DNA of 64,000 bases. Origin: an uncultured Prevotella sp. (GTDB lineage: Bacteria > Bacteroidota > Bacteroidia > Bacteroidales > Bacteroidaceae). Positions 34,139 to 43,046 of this stretch are shown here, piece after piece. The notes below the pieces were generated by a model. That model searched no databases, was not told the origin of the DNA, and was given only the letters and a program-made list of their open reading frames with translations. A program made the translations under genes and the position numbers. Numbering within the stretch: the first letter of the stretch is position 1; every line of letters begins with the position of its first letter. Location: positions 124,001 to 188,000 of the forward strand of contig CAKQMS010000001.1 in the NCBI GenBank assembly GCA_934254985.1. The letters run 5' to 3'.

Positions 34139-34166
34139 CTTCACTCTTCCCTCTTCACTCTTCACT
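34139..34166. repeat. Dispersed TTCACTCTTC repeat
   Basis: The run CTTCACTCTTCCCTCTTCAC and its continuation repeat a ~10-base unit in the gap between the adaptor and pump genes. The same unit recurs in both orientations at 42845-42960. Confidence 0.6.
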
Positions 34167-34168
34167 AA

Positions 34169-35374
34169 TTATTTCTTGCCCATAGCCTCAGCAAATCCCT
34201 TTGCCGAGCCCTGCTTTTCTGCGAGCTTAGCAGCATCCTCAATCTTCTTGAGATACTGAGCCTCAGAGATAGGCTTGATTTCCTTGCCGTCGGTAAGCGA
34301 TGTGATACCCTTGGAAACGTAGCGGTCGCCAACCTTCAAACCTGCAGTAACGATGTATGTCTTACCATCATCCTGTGGGTTAACCTGGATTTCGGTATAC
34401 TTCACCTTGTTGTCCTTGCCTACTACGTAAACAAACTTCTTGTTCTGAACCTCAGAGGTAGCTTCCTGAGGAATAATGATTGAGTTGCTTGCCAAAGTAG
34501 GGATTACAATCTGACCAGAACCACCGCTGCGGAGAGTATGCTCTGGGTTAGCGAAGTGTGCGATGAGCGAAACAGAACCTGTAGAAGCATCGATAACACC
34601 ACTTGCCTTAACAACCTTTCCTGGGTGGTTGTAGATGCTGCCATCAGCCAACTGGAGCTTGATTTCAGGGAATGCAGAGAGAGCACCCTTCATACCACCA
34701 GCGTTCTTGGTAAGAGAAATCATATCCTTCTCTGTGAGCGAGAAGTATACCTCCATAGTAGAAATATCAGAAACTGTGGTCAAAGGCTCCTGGCTTGAAG
34801 CACTAACCAAAGCACCAACCTTGTAAGGCAAAGAACCGATAACACCAGCTGCAGGGCTCTTTACATAGCAATAGCTCAAAGCCTCTTCGGCTGAAGCAAG
34901 AGCAGCCTGAGCCTGAGCGAGAGATGCCTTTGCAGTAGAATAATTGTTCTCTGAAGTAGAGAGCTCGAACTGACCAATAACCTTATTATTATATAGCTGC
35001 TTAGAGTTCTCGTATGTAAGCTTAGAAGTTGCGAGCTGTGCCTTAGCTGTATTTACCGCAGCCTTAGCCTGGCGAACTTGTGCCTGATAAGTTTCGTTGT
35101 CGATAACAAAAAGAAGTTGACCAACGCCTACGGTCTGACCTTCCTGTACACAAACTTTAGTGATAAAACCAGATACCTTTGGACGAATCTGAACATCCTG
35201 GATACCCTTGATAGTTGCAGGATAAGTGGTCTGCAACTCTGTTCCCTGAGCCTCAACGGTTCTAACTGCATACTCGTTGTCTGCAAAGTTTGGCTTGCCG
35301 CCACCCGATTTGCTTCCACACGATGCGAGCACTGCGCCGAGAGCCGCAATCATTAACATCTTTGTTGTTTTCAT
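34169..35374 (-). CDS. RND efflux periplasmic adaptor lipoprotein (MFP)
   Basis: This 401-residue membrane fusion protein links the RND pump to the outer-membrane channel. The lipoprotein signal MKTTKMLMIAALGAVLASCG has lipobox LASC. The lipoyl half-motifs (VSGFITKVCVQEGQTVGVGQ and SPAAGVIGSLPYKVGALV) flank a helical hairpin of about 70 residues rich in Ala, and beta-barrel and membrane-proximal domains follow. It is the first gene of the operon. The 95 bases to the pump gene contain the GAAGAG-type repeat. Confidence 0.94.
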   Translation of the reverse strand: MKTTKMLMIAALGAVLASCGSKSGGGKPNFADNEYAVRTVEAQGTELQTTYPATIKGIQDVQIRPKVSGFITKVCVQEGQTVGVGQLLFVIDNETYQAQVRQAKAAVNTAKAQLATSKLTYENSKQLYNNKVIGQFELSTSENNYSTAKASLAQAQAALASAEEALSYCYVKSPAAGVIGSLPYKVGALVSASSQEPLTTVSDISTMEVYFSLTEKDMISLTKNAGGMKGALSAFPEIKLQLADGSIYNHPGKVVKASGVIDASTGSVSLIAHFANPEHTLRSGGSGQIVIPTLASNSIIIPQEATSEVQNKKFVYVVGKDNKVKYTEIQVNPQDDGKTYIVTAGLKVGDRYVSKGITSLTDGKEIKPISEAQYLKKIEDAAKLAEKQGSAKGFAEAMGKK

Positions 35375-35565
35375 ACCTAATTGTTATAATTATATTAATA
35401 TTTTCGAATCTTTCCTCTTTATAGATATCGACATATAAACACGACAAACCACAATGAACAATCATAGCCCATGTGTCGTAGTATATATATTAATAAGGTG
35501 TAAATAGTTGACTCTTTTCCTATACTTCAGCTATAGTCTAAAGACTATTATCGCTTTTGTGGGTG

Positions 35566-35573
35566 CAAAGATA
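35566..35573 (-). promoter_or_regulatory. Probable -7 element of the efflux operon promoter
   Basis: Minus-strand TATCTTTG, followed by CACCC, fits TAnnTTTG. It would give a leader of about 185 bases before the adaptor gene; that leader contains the small inverted repeat ATAGTCT/AGACTAT at 35533-35548. Confidence 0.6.
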
Positions 35574-35586
35574 ACAACTATAGCGG

Positions 35587-35612
35587 AAAACTAACACAAT
35601 TCAGTTAGTTTT
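35587..35612. promoter_or_regulatory. Candidate operator upstream of the efflux operon
   Basis: A perfect 9-base inverted repeat, AAAACTAAC and GTTAGTTTT with an 8-base spacer, lies just upstream of the -7 element where the -33 region falls. Its size and place suit a TetR- or MarR-type repressor. No such regulator gene is in the window. Confidence 0.5.
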
Positions 35613-35976
35613 TTAACAAAGATTACGAGTAGTTACAAAACTATATAAAAGATAAAAACAAATAATTGGCAAACTTGTAGCGAAAAGACAAAAAGAACTA
35701 TAAATATGAATAATCGTATATATAGTCAACTATATATTAAATTATATTTGACTGCAATCATATTGACATTTGAGAGAAAGCAAAAATAGATTTGCCAGAA
35801 AGCATAGATACATTTGATAGAAAGCATAGAATGGCTGAAGCATAACTTCGATAGCGAACAAAGTCTGCTAAATCATTGAATGAAAGCAGCTTACCGAACC
35901 ACTCCACACATAATCATCAATTTATGCAAAAAGTGTGATTTTTCATGGCAATTATTAAGAAAATACGCTACAAACA
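35613..35976. other. Gene-free AT-rich stretch with short degenerate repeats
   Basis: No gene is supported here. At about 35770-35830 a unit of roughly 24 bases containing AGAAAGCATAGA appears about two and a half times in degenerate form. The rest is featureless. Confidence 0.5.
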
Positions 35977-35982
35977 AAAGCA

Positions 35983-36028
35983 AAAGCAAAAGAGATGAGA
36001 CTTATGCAAGTCCCATCTCTTTTGCTTT
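35983..36028 (-). terminator. Terminator overlapping the end of the CCA-adding enzyme gene
   Basis: A stem of 21 bases per arm (35983-36003 with 36008-36028) encloses the loop atgc. The stop codon TAA lies in the hairpin, and a T-rich tract (TTTTGCTTTTGTTTG) follows on the minus strand. Confidence 0.88.
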
Positions 36029-37426
36029 ATCCATTAATAACTTCATCAAAGGTTCGCGCTCATTCTCAACCACATTGTCGAGAACAGCATCTTTTAGAGT
36101 TTTCTTCAACTCGCCAACTTCCTTAGAAGGCTTGAGGTTGAACATCTCCATTATCTCGTTGCCATCTATGCATGGCTGCAACAAGCGCTTGTAGTCACGC
36201 TCTTTGAGGTCGGCAAGCTTTTCACGAACAATGCGAAAATTATCCAAGAAGCGCTGTTTGCGCAAGCTATTCTTGCTGGTAATATCGGCTTCGCAAAGAG
36301 TCATAAGGTCGTCGATGTCGTCGCCAGCATCATTCATTAGTCGGCGCACAGCACTATCCGTAACCTCTTCGTCGGAAATAACGATAGGACGCATGTGGAG
36401 GTCGACCATCTTTTGCACATACTTCATCTTTGCATCCATCGGGAGCTTCAGCCTGCGGAATATCTCAGGCACCATCTTCGCACCTAAATAATTATGGTTG
36501 TGGAATGTCCATCCGATGGCAGGCTCCCAACGTTTGCTGCGTGGTTTGCCAATATCGTGGAGCAGAGCAGCCCAACGAAGCCACAGATTGTCGCTATGCT
36601 TGCAAACATTCTCAAGCACCTCGAGGGTGTGAAGATAGTTGTTTTTGTGTGCTCGTCCGTTGCGTTCTTCAACGATGTCGAGTTTTACAAGCTCAGGCAA
36701 AATAAGGTCGAGCAGTCCCGACTCTCTGAGATAATAGAAGCCCTTGCTTGGGTGAGCAGAAAGCATTATCTTGTTTAATTCTTCCTGTATGCGCTCTCCG
36801 CTGATAATCTTTAGCCGATGAGCATTTCTGCCCAATGCCTCGTAGGTTTCGGGCTCAATAGTGAAATTGAGCTGAGTGGCAAAACGCACACAACGAAGCA
36901 TACGCAAAGGGTCGTCGGAGAAAGTGATGTCTGGATCGAGCGGAGTTGCTATGATGCCATCTTCCATATCGTAGACACCATCAAAGGGGTCTACCAATTC
37001 ACCGAATCTATCTCCATTCAAGCATACGGCAAGAGCGTTGATAGTGAAGTCGCGACGGTTTTGGTCGTCTTCCAAAGTTCCGTCTTCAACGATAGGCTTG
37101 CGCGAGTCGTGAGTGTAGCTTTCCTTTCGTGCACCCACAAATTCCACCTCCGTGTCTTTATATTTAACTTGTGCTGTACCGAAATTCTTAAATACAGAAA
37201 TATGAGCCTTCTTGCCAAGAATACCTTTTAGGGCTGTTGCCACCTGAATTCCACTTCCCACTACCACTACGTCGATATCGTTGGAAGGGCGCTCAAGGAA
37301 TAGGTCGCGAACATATCCACCTACTACATAGCATTCCAAACCAAGCGAGTCAGCGGCTTGTGAAATCTTATGGAAAATATCTTTATCAAGGAGTTCTGCC
37401 AATTGGGCATTAGTAAGGTTTCTCAT
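36002..37426 (-). CDS. cca: CCA tRNA nucleotidyltransferase with HD domain
   Basis: The 474-residue enzyme adds or repairs the 3' CCA end of tRNA, or belongs to the closely related poly(A) polymerase group. The class II nucleotidyltransferase motif is VVGGYVRDLFL with the metal-binding DIDVVVVG after it; RRDFTINALAV follows and the RNA-binding head-neck region comes next. An HD-type domain (WAALLHDIGKP) is present in the second half. The ATG at 37426 is preferred to the in-frame TTG two codons upstream. It is a single-gene unit with its own promoter. Confidence 0.93.
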   Translation of the reverse strand: MRNLTNAQLAELLDKDIFHKISQAADSLGLECYVVGGYVRDLFLERPSNDIDVVVVGSGIQVATALKGILGKKAHISVFKNFGTAQVKYKDTEVEFVGARKESYTHDSRKPIVEDGTLEDDQNRRDFTINALAVCLNGDRFGELVDPFDGVYDMEDGIIATPLDPDITFSDDPLRMLRCVRFATQLNFTIEPETYEALGRNAHRLKIISGERIQEELNKIMLSAHPSKGFYYLRESGLLDLILPELVKLDIVEERNGRAHKNNYLHTLEVLENVCKHSDNLWLRWAALLHDIGKPRSKRWEPAIGWTFHNHNYLGAKMVPEIFRRLKLPMDAKMKYVQKMVDLHMRPIVISDEEVTDSAVRRLMNDAGDDIDDLMTLCEADITSKNSLRKQRFLDNFRIVREKLADLKERDYKRLLQPCIDGNEIMEMFNLKPSKEVGELKKTLKDAVLDNVVENEREPLMKLLMDKAKEMGLA

Positions 37427-37448
37427 TATCAAAATACTTTTGGAGGTG

Positions 37449-37456
37449 CAAAATTA
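37449..37456 (-). promoter_or_regulatory. Probable -7 element of the cca promoter
   Basis: Minus-strand TAATTTTG followed by CACC lies 23 bases before the cca ATG. Confidence 0.5.
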
Positions 37457-37531
37457 CATAAAAATCTGCAAGTAATAATATATAATTGGTCAAAATTGCT
37501 CTTTGATGATGGCATTTATCATTTTTTTTGC

Positions 37532-37539
37532 TAACTTTG
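37532..37539 (+). promoter_or_regulatory. Probable -7 element of the small lipoprotein gene
   Basis: TAACTTTG ends only 7 bases before the ATG at 37547, so the transcript would have almost no leader if this element is used. Confidence 0.5.
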
Positions 37540-37546
37540 CCACAAT

Positions 37547-37951
37547 ATGAAAACAAACATTGCTATTGTGGCTATGGCTTTGCTCACGTTGGCAAGCTGT
37601 GGCAATAAGGAAGAAGACAAGGCGCAGTCGCTATATTCCGAGATAGAAAACCTATATCAGGCAGGCAACTATCAGGCTGCCCTCGACTCTATAAAGGTGT
37701 TGAGAGAAAAATACCCTAAGGCTATAGAGTTGAGAAAGAAGTCGCTAACTCTGTGGCAAGATGCAAACATCAAGCTTGCACAGCAAGACATCGCCGTTAC
37801 CGACTCTGCATTGCAGGTGGTGATAGCACAAATGAATGCTGCTACAGATATTGCCACACGCAACCAGCTGAGACTAAAGCGCGACTCGCTGCAAGTGAGA
37901 TACGACACACAATGTGCCGTAGTGAGAGCCGTGCGCATGAAGCAGAAATGA
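37547..37951 (+). CDS. Small uncharacterised lipoprotein
   Basis: The 134-residue product has a lipoprotein signal (MKTNIAIVAMALLTLASCGN) with lipobox LASC. The mature part is helical: a TPR-like stretch (AQSLYSEIENLYQAGNYQAA, LDSIKVLREKYPKA) followed by a coiled-coil-like C-terminal half. It probably faces the periplasm from either membrane. The function is unknown. The downstream DUF1599 gene has its own promoter element, so the two need not form an operon. Confidence 0.75.
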   Translation: MKTNIAIVAMALLTLASCGNKEEDKAQSLYSEIENLYQAGNYQAALDSIKVLREKYPKAIELRKKSLTLWQDANIKLAQQDIAVTDSALQVVIAQMNAATDIATRNQLRLKRDSLQVRYDTQCAVVRAVRMKQK

Positions 37952-37991
37952 AAAATTCGCCTTCGGCGTGCCATATCTCAATTATAATCAC

Positions 37992-37999
37992 TAACTTTG
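37992..37999 (+). promoter_or_regulatory. Probable -7 element of the DUF1599 gene
   Basis: TAACTTTG followed by CACC lies 10 bases before the ATG at 38010, again implying a very short leader. Confidence 0.5.
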
Positions 38000-38009
38000 C
38001 ACCCACATT

Positions 38010-38555
38010 ATGGAAAATAAAGATACAGAACAGCAGTTTAAGGATGTTATGGCAGAATGCCGTAGCCTGTTTGCCAAGAAACTCCACGACTATGGAGCTT
38101 CGTGGCGAATACTTAGACCATCGTCGCTTACCGACCAGCTATTCATCAAAGCAAAACGCATTCGCTCTTTGGAGATAAAGCAGGTGTCGCTGGTGGGCGA
38201 AGGCATACGCCCTGAATTCATAGCTCTTATCAACTATGGTATAGTGGGCTTGATACAGATAGAAAAGGGATTTGCCGACCAGGTGGACATCACTCCTGAG
38301 GATGCCTTGGCAATGTATGACGAAAAGGCTAAAGAGGCTCTCGACTTGATGATAAAGAAAAACCACGACTACGACGAGGCTTGGCGCGATATGCGTGTAT
38401 CGTCGTATACTGATTTCATTCTTACCAAGATACAGAGAGTGAAGGAGATTGAGGACATCAACGGACAAACTCTCGTATCAGAAGGCATTGATTCCAACTA
38501 TATGGACATCATAAACTATTCTGTGTTTGGAGCTATAAAGACTAAGGAGAGCTAA
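38010..38555 (+). CDS. DUF1599 family protein with two repeats
   Basis: The 181-residue protein contains two copies of one domain, at about residues 10-85 and 100-178. Each copy has the pattern K..DYG.SWR or K.HDY..AWRDMR, then [16 protein letters not shown] or [16 protein letters not shown], then GI.....I.NY...G. The family is found in Bacteroidota next to the DoxX-like/tpiA pair, as here. The all-helical, acidic make-up recalls nucleotide pyrophosphatase-like folds, but no function is established. It precedes the next gene by seven bases. Confidence 0.85.
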   Translation: MENKDTEQQFKDVMAECRSLFAKKLHDYGASWRILRPSSLTDQLFIKAKRIRSLEIKQVSLVGEGIRPEFIALINYGIVGLIQIEKGFADQVDITPEDALAMYDEKAKEALDLMIKKNHDYDEAWRDMRVSSYTDFILTKIQRVKEIEDINGQTLVSEGIDSNYMDIINYSVFGAIKTKES

Positions 38556-38562
38556 CATAGGG

Positions 38563-40623
38563 ATGCTTGCAATATTGGTAAATATATGTAGGGCTATTCT
38601 TGGCTTGACCTTCATATTCTCAGGATATGTAAAGGCTACAGACCCTTTAGGTTCTCAATACAAGATACATGATTATCTTGAGGCTTTAGGGTTGGCGAGC
38701 ATTGTACCCGACTGGCTCACGCTCATCATGGCTATAGGACTGGCGGCAGTAGAGTTTTCGTTGGGTATATTTACTCTCTTCGCTATGCGCCGGCATGCAA
38801 CATCGAAACTGATGTTGGCTTTCATGGCAATGATGACAGCCGTCACAGTTTGGATAGCTATAGCAAATCCTGTATCCGACTGCGGATGCTTCGGCGATGC
38901 GATAATACTTACGAACGTAGAGACGCTCATCAAGAACATTGTGCTTTTGGCTTGTTCGGTGATGATATTCATATATCCGCAGAAGATGGTGCGATTCATA
39001 TCGCGCCCTGCTCAATGGATAGCCATTAACTATACAGTACTGTTTAGTATCGTCTCGTCAATACTGAGTCTGTATCTGCTTCCACCTTTCGACTTCCGAC
39101 CTTATTATATAGGTGCCGACATAGTGAAAGGAATGGAAATACCGGAAGGAGCTGAGCAACCGGAGTTTGAGACAACATTCGTGTTGGAGAAAGATGGCAA
39201 GAAGCAAACCTTCACCATCGACAACTATCCCGACTCTACTTGGACATTCGTTGACTCGAAGACGGTTCAGACAAAGCAAGGCTATGTGCCACCTATCCAT
39301 GATTTCAACATGGAAGATGCCGAGGGCAACGACCTAACGGCAGACATCCTTGGGCATAAAGGATATACATTCCTGCTGATATCGCCACATCTGGAAAATG
39401 CCGACGACTCTAACTTCGGCGAGATTGACCAGATATACGAGTATGCAAAGGAAAACGACATTCCATTCTATTGCCTGACAGCAAGTACAGACAAGGGACG
39501 TCAACATTGGCAAGACATAACAGGTGCGGAATATCCGTTCCTTACTACCGACGAGACAACGCTGAAGACTATCGTGCGCAGCAATCCAGGACTGCTGATG
39601 CTGAAAGGTTCGAAGATTGTGGGTAAATGGAGTCACAACAACTTGCCCGACGTAGGACAGCCTGGAGTGACACTCGCAAAACTGGAAAAGCAGAATGCCA
39701 ACCAGAAGTCGGCACCACGAAAAGCGTTCATCGTGATATTGTGGTTTATATTGCCACTATCCATTCTCACCCTTGCCGACCGCACATGGGCATGGTCGAA
39801 ATGGCTAAAGAAGAAAGAGAATTCAACTATCATATTCAATTTATTTAAACGCAAAAAGAAAATGAGAAAGAAAATTGTAGCAGGTAACTGGAAAATGAAC
39901 ATGAACCTGCAGGACGGTGTAGCTCTCGCTAAGGAAATCAACGAGGCTTTGGTTGCAGACAAGCCAAACTGTGACGTTGTAATCTGCACTCCTTTCATCC
40001 ACTTGGCTTCAGTAGCTCAGGTTTTGGATTCTGAGGTTGTAGGTCTTGGTGCAGAGAACTGCGCAGACAAGGCTAAGGGTGCTTACACCGGCGAAGTTTC
40101 AGCAGAAATGGTAAAGAGCACAGGTGCTCAGTATGTAATCCTCGGTCACTCAGAGCGTCGTCAGTACTATGGCGAGACTGCTGAGATCTTGAAGGAGAAG
40201 GTAGAGTTGGCTTTGGCTAACGGTTTGAAGGTTATCTTCTGCTGCGGTGAGACTCTCGAGGAGCGTGAGGCTGAGAAGCAGAACGAGGTTGTTAAGGCTG
40301 AGTTGGAAGGTTCAGTATTCCACTTGAGCGCTGACGCTTGGAAGAACATCATCCTTGCTTACGAGCCAATCTGGGCTATCGGTACAGGTAAGACTGCTAC
40401 TTCTGACCAGGCAGAGGAGATGTTGGCATACATCCGCTCTATCGTAGCAGAGAAGTATGGCAACGAGGCTGCTGAGGAGACATCTATCCTCTATGGTGGT
40501 AGCTGCAAGGCTAGCAACGCACCTGAGCTCTTCGCTAAGCCAAACATCGACGGTGGCTTGATCGGTGGTGCTTCTTTGAAGGCTGCTGATTTCAAGGGTA
40601 TCATCGACGCTTGGAAGAAGTAA
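38563..40623 (+). CDS. DoxX-like/thioredoxin-like membrane protein in frame with triosephosphate isomerase
   Basis: One open frame of 686 codons holds two genes that are separate in related genomes. Residues 1-433 are a DoxX/MauE-like membrane protein: four N-terminal helices, a SDCGCFGD motif near residue 107, a periplasmic thioredoxin-like domain without CxxC (~245-385), a last helix (~404-420) and a Lys/Arg-rich cytoplasmic tail. Residue 434 is the normal first Met of TpiA. No stop codon separates them. Either a membrane-tethered fusion is made, or TpiA is started internally. The tail topology would place TpiA in the cytoplasm, so a fusion is feasible. Confidence 0.85.
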   Translation: MLAILVNICRAILGLTFIFSGYVKATDPLGSQYKIHDYLEALGLASIVPDWLTLIMAIGLAAVEFSLGIFTLFAMRRHATSKLMLAFMAMMTAVTVWIAIANPVSDCGCFGDAIILTNVETLIKNIVLLACSVMIFIYPQKMVRFISRPAQWIAINYTVLFSIVSSILSLYLLPPFDFRPYYIGADIVKGMEIPEGAEQPEFETTFVLEKDGKKQTFTIDNYPDSTWTFVDSKTVQTKQGYVPPIHDFNMEDAEGNDLTADILGHKGYTFLLISPHLENADDSNFGEIDQIYEYAKENDIPFYCLTASTDKGRQHWQDITGAEYPFLTTDETTLKTIVRSNPGLLMLKGSKIVGKWSHNNLPDVGQPGVTLAKLEKQNANQKSAPRKAFIVILWFILPLSILTLADRTWAWSKWLKKKENSTIIFNLFKRKKKMRKKIVAGNWKMNMNLQDGVALAKEINEALVADKPNCDVVICTPFIHLASVAQVLDSEVVGLGAENCADKAKGAYTGEVSAEMVKSTGAQYVILGHSERRQYYGETAEILKEKVELALANGLKVIFCCGETLEEREAEKQNEVVKAELEGSVFHLSADAWKNIILAYEPIWAIGTGKTATSDQAEEMLAYIRSIVAEKYGNEAAEETSILYGGSCKASNAPELFAKPNIDGGLIGGASLKAADFKGIIDAWKK
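39862..40623 (+). CDS. tpiA: Triosephosphate isomerase (probable internal start)
   Basis: TpiA interconverts dihydroxyacetone phosphate and glyceraldehyde 3-phosphate in glycolysis. From the internal ATG at 39862 the product is 253 residues, the usual length. Active-site residues are Lys11 in NWKMN, His96 in GHSERR and Glu168 in [12 protein letters not shown]; the phosphate-binding end is GGLIGGASL. Codon use changes sharply here to the highly biased pattern of abundant proteins (repeated GGT, GCT, AAG, GTT), unlike the preceding membrane part. That favours separate high-level initiation at this ATG even though the upstream frame is open. Confidence 0.9.
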   Translation: MRKKIVAGNWKMNMNLQDGVALAKEINEALVADKPNCDVVICTPFIHLASVAQVLDSEVVGLGAENCADKAKGAYTGEVSAEMVKSTGAQYVILGHSERRQYYGETAEILKEKVELALANGLKVIFCCGETLEEREAEKQNEVVKAELEGSVFHLSADAWKNIILAYEPIWAIGTGKTATSDQAEEMLAYIRSIVAEKYGNEAAEETSILYGGSCKASNAPELFAKPNIDGGLIGGASLKAADFKGIIDAWKK

Positions 40624-40640
40624 TTTCCTATAAAAACACA

Positions 40641-40697
40641 GTTGGTGGAGCAAGCCTGTGGCAATGGTCATAGGGTTTGCTCCCCGACTCTTTTTAA
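40641..40697 (+). terminator. Terminator after tpiA
   Basis: GTTGGTGGAGCAAGCC pairs imperfectly with GGTTTGCTCCCCGAC and is followed by TCTTTTTAATTT. It starts 17 bases after the tpiA stop and precedes the SPOR gene. Confidence 0.75.
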
Positions 40698-40713
40698 TTT
40701 AATCCATATCATC

Positions 40714-41382
40714 ATGCAAAATCTCGAACATCGACTTTTCAACAAAACTAAGCTACTACTCGTTATGCTGATAATGAGTTGCACTACTGTTATGGCTCAG
40801 ACCTTTACCGACCATGTACGCAAAGACGGAAATGGCAAGGCTACTGTAACCATCACTCAAAGCGCCGATGTAGAGAAACTCGTTAATAGCCGTCCGGCTC
40901 TTACCGAGAAACAAAAGATTGCCGAACAGCAAGCCGAAACAGCAAAAGCCGCTAAGGAAGCTAAAGAACGCGAAAAGGCAAAAGAGATTATCAACAACCG
41001 ACCACAACATAATGGCGGAACTCATGCATCGACATCAACAAATAATGATGCTGACGACAACGACATGAATATACCTACCGTAGATATGCGTAAAAAGATG
41101 ATACGCAACGGATATAAGGTAACAGGCTACCGCGTGCAAGCTTTTGCAGGTCGTAATTCCAAGGCCGACCGCATAAAGGCAGAAAGCGTTGGTAATGCCA
41201 TAAAGATGAAATACCCAGACCAGCCTGTATACGTACACTTCTATTCTCCAAGATGGATTTGCCGTGTGGGCAACTATCGCACATACGAAGAGGCAGCAAA
41301 GATGCTTAAGCTCGTGAAAGGTATGGGCTATTCAGCAGCAACAATTGTAAAAGGACAGATAACAGTTAAAGGTGGACAATAA
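40714..41382 (+). CDS. Secreted SPOR-domain protein
   Basis: The 222-residue protein starts at the ATG at 40714; an upstream in-frame start would lie inside the terminator. It has a signal peptide (KTKLLLVMLIMSCTTVMAQ) and then a charged, Ala/Lys/Glu-rich helical region. The C-terminal SPOR domain occupies about residues 138-215 (YRVQAFAGRNSKADRIKAES, YSPRWICRVGNYRTYEEAAK). SPOR domains bind denuded peptidoglycan glycans at division sites. It lies between tpiA and folE, separated from each by a hairpin. Confidence 0.88.
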   Translation: MQNLEHRLFNKTKLLLVMLIMSCTTVMAQTFTDHVRKDGNGKATVTITQSADVEKLVNSRPALTEKQKIAEQQAETAKAAKEAKEREKAKEIINNRPQHNGGTHASTSTNNDADDNDMNIPTVDMRKKMIRNGYKVTGYRVQAFAGRNSKADRIKAESVGNAIKMKYPDQPVYVHFYSPRWICRVGNYRTYEEAAKMLKLVKGMGYSAATIVKGQITVKGGQ

Positions 41383-41416
41383 GGCTACATAATCTTTTAT
41401 TTATAGTCTTTATAAT

Positions 41417-41432
41417 GGGAACAAGCATTCCC
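41417..41432 (+). other. Small hairpin before folE
   Basis: GGGAA and TTCCC pair around a 6-base loop, followed by CCCACTCC, 40 bases before the folE start. The same hairpin-then-CCCCAC arrangement appears before the MFS and SPOR genes. Confidence 0.35.
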
Positions 41433-41472
41433 CCACTCCATCTTATCAACATATATAAACAGAAATAGACAA

Positions 41473-42063
41473 GTGAATCCAGAAACAGAATTTCGTGACG
41501 GCTTAGATACTTTAGCCAGTCACTACCACGACATATTGTCACTTCTTGGTGAAGACCCTGAGCGTGAAGGATTAGTAAAGACTCCTATGCGTGTAGCAAA
41601 GGCCATGCAGATGCTCACCCGTGGATATTTCCAAGATCCACACAAGGTTCTCACCGACGCTTTGTTCAAAGAAGACTACAACCAGATGGTTATAGTAAAG
41701 GATATAGATGTTTTCTCGCTTTGCGAACACCACATGTTGCCTTTCTATGGCAAAGCTCATGTGGCCTATATTCCAAATGGCTACATCACAGGCTTGAGCA
41801 AGATTGCCCGCGTGGTGGATATCTATAGCCATCGTCTGCAGGTGCAGGAACGACTCACACAGCAGATTAAGGAGTGCATACAGGAAACTCTAAATCCGCA
41901 GGGTGTGATGGTGGTTATCGAAGCTAAGCACATGTGTATGCAGATGAGAGGGGTAGAGAAGCAAAACTCTGTTACCGTAACGAGCGACTTCTGTGGAGTG
42001 TTCGACGACCTCAACACTCGTCAGGAGTTTATGAACCTTATAAAGAGTAAGTCTTCTATCTAA
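41473..42063 (+). CDS. folE: GTP cyclohydrolase I
   Basis: FolE makes 7,8-dihydroneopterin triphosphate from GTP, the first step of folate synthesis. The 196-residue protein begins with a GTG codon ([10 protein letters not shown]); no in-frame ATG precedes the conserved N-terminus. Zinc ligands are visible in [10 protein letters not shown] and in [13 protein letters not shown], and [13 protein letters not shown] and the C-terminal [10 protein letters not shown] are family-conserved. folK, a later folate gene, lies 5 kb downstream in the same direction. Confidence 0.96.
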   Translation: MNPETEFRDGLDTLASHYHDILSLLGEDPEREGLVKTPMRVAKAMQMLTRGYFQDPHKVLTDALFKEDYNQMVIVKDIDVFSLCEHHMLPFYGKAHVAYIPNGYITGLSKIARVVDIYSHRLQVQERLTQQIKECIQETLNPQGVMVVIEAKHMCMQMRGVEKQNSVTVTSDFCGVFDDLNTRQEFMNLIKSKSSI

Positions 42064-42105
42064 GTATACTCACTCATCATAAATATTACACCTTATTATA
42101 TATAT

Positions 42106-42864
42106 ATGAAGTTCATATCTTGGAATGTCAATGGACTAAGGGCTTGCGTAGGCAAAGATTTCGAGAAGTCGTTTGCTGAACTTGATGCTGATTTCTTCTG
42201 CTTGCAAGAGACGAAGATGCAGCATGGACAGCTCGACCTTAACTTCCCTGGCTATCATTCTTATTGGAACTATGCCGAAAAGAAAGGATATTCGGGCACA
42301 GCAATATATACCAAGCACGAGCCCCTAAGCGTGACTTATGGCATAGGCATAGATGAGCACGACCACGAAGGAAGAGTGATAACTCTTGAGATGCCTAACT
42401 TCTATCTCGTAACGGTATATACTCCAAACTCGCAAGATGGTTTGCGTCGTTTGGACTATCGCATGCAATGGGAGGCAGACTTCATGGCTTATCTTAAGAA
42501 GCTTGACGAAAAGAAACCTGTTATAGTTTGTGGTGACCTCAACGTGGCTCACGAAGAGATAGACATCAAGAATCCGAAGACAAACCGCAAGAATGCAGGC
42601 TTCACAGACGAAGAACGCGAGAAGTTTACTACCCTATTGAATGCCGGCTTCACCGATACTTTCAGATATTTGCATCCAGAGCAGGTAACATATAGTTGGT
42701 GGTCGTATCGCTTCAAAGCTCGTGAGAAGAACGCTGGTTGGCGTATCGACTACTTCCTCGTATCCAACCGCCTACGCGATATGATTGAAAAGGCTGATAT
42801 CCATACCGAGATATTTGGCTCTGACCATTGCCCGGTAGAGTTGGTTGTGAAGAGTGAAGAGTGA
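42106..42864 (+). CDS. xth: Exodeoxyribonuclease III / AP endonuclease
   Basis: This 252-residue enzyme cleaves at abasic sites and degrades 3' ends during base-excision repair. The endonuclease/exonuclease/phosphatase fold is recognised by [22 protein letters not shown] (metal-binding Glu), [12 protein letters not shown], and the C-terminal [12 protein letters not shown] with the catalytic Asp-His pair. The last codons run into the GAAGAGTGAAG repeat that fills the following gap. Confidence 0.95.
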   Translation: MKFISWNVNGLRACVGKDFEKSFAELDADFFCLQETKMQHGQLDLNFPGYHSYWNYAEKKGYSGTAIYTKHEPLSVTYGIGIDEHDHEGRVITLEMPNFYLVTVYTPNSQDGLRRLDYRMQWEADFMAYLKKLDEKKPVIVCGDLNVAHEEIDIKNPKTNRKNAGFTDEEREKFTTLLNAGFTDTFRYLHPEQVTYSWWSYRFKAREKNAGWRIDYFLVSNRLRDMIEKADIHTEIFGSDHCPVELVVKSEE

Positions 42865-42960
42865 AGAACGAAGAGTGAAGAATCTTAGTGAAGAATAAAT
42901 AATATAGTATAAAGAATTAGGGGTGAAGAGTGAAGATTTTAAGACTTCACTCTTCACTTT
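42847..42960. repeat. GAAGAGTGAAGA repeat cluster ending in a terminator
   Basis: The unit GAAGAGTGAAG occurs about four times directly after (and within) the xth stop codon region. A final inverted pair, GTGAAGAGTGAAG at 42923-42935 and CTTCACTCTTCAC at 42945-42957 followed by TTTTAG, makes a 13-bp terminator-like hairpin. Confidence 0.75.
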
Positions 42961-43046
42961 TAGTTAATGCTAGTTAAAGAGTTGCTTAATAGCCGTTTTT
43001 TTTGTTACTTTGCAAAGAATTTGGCATATTATATACTGTTTTGACC

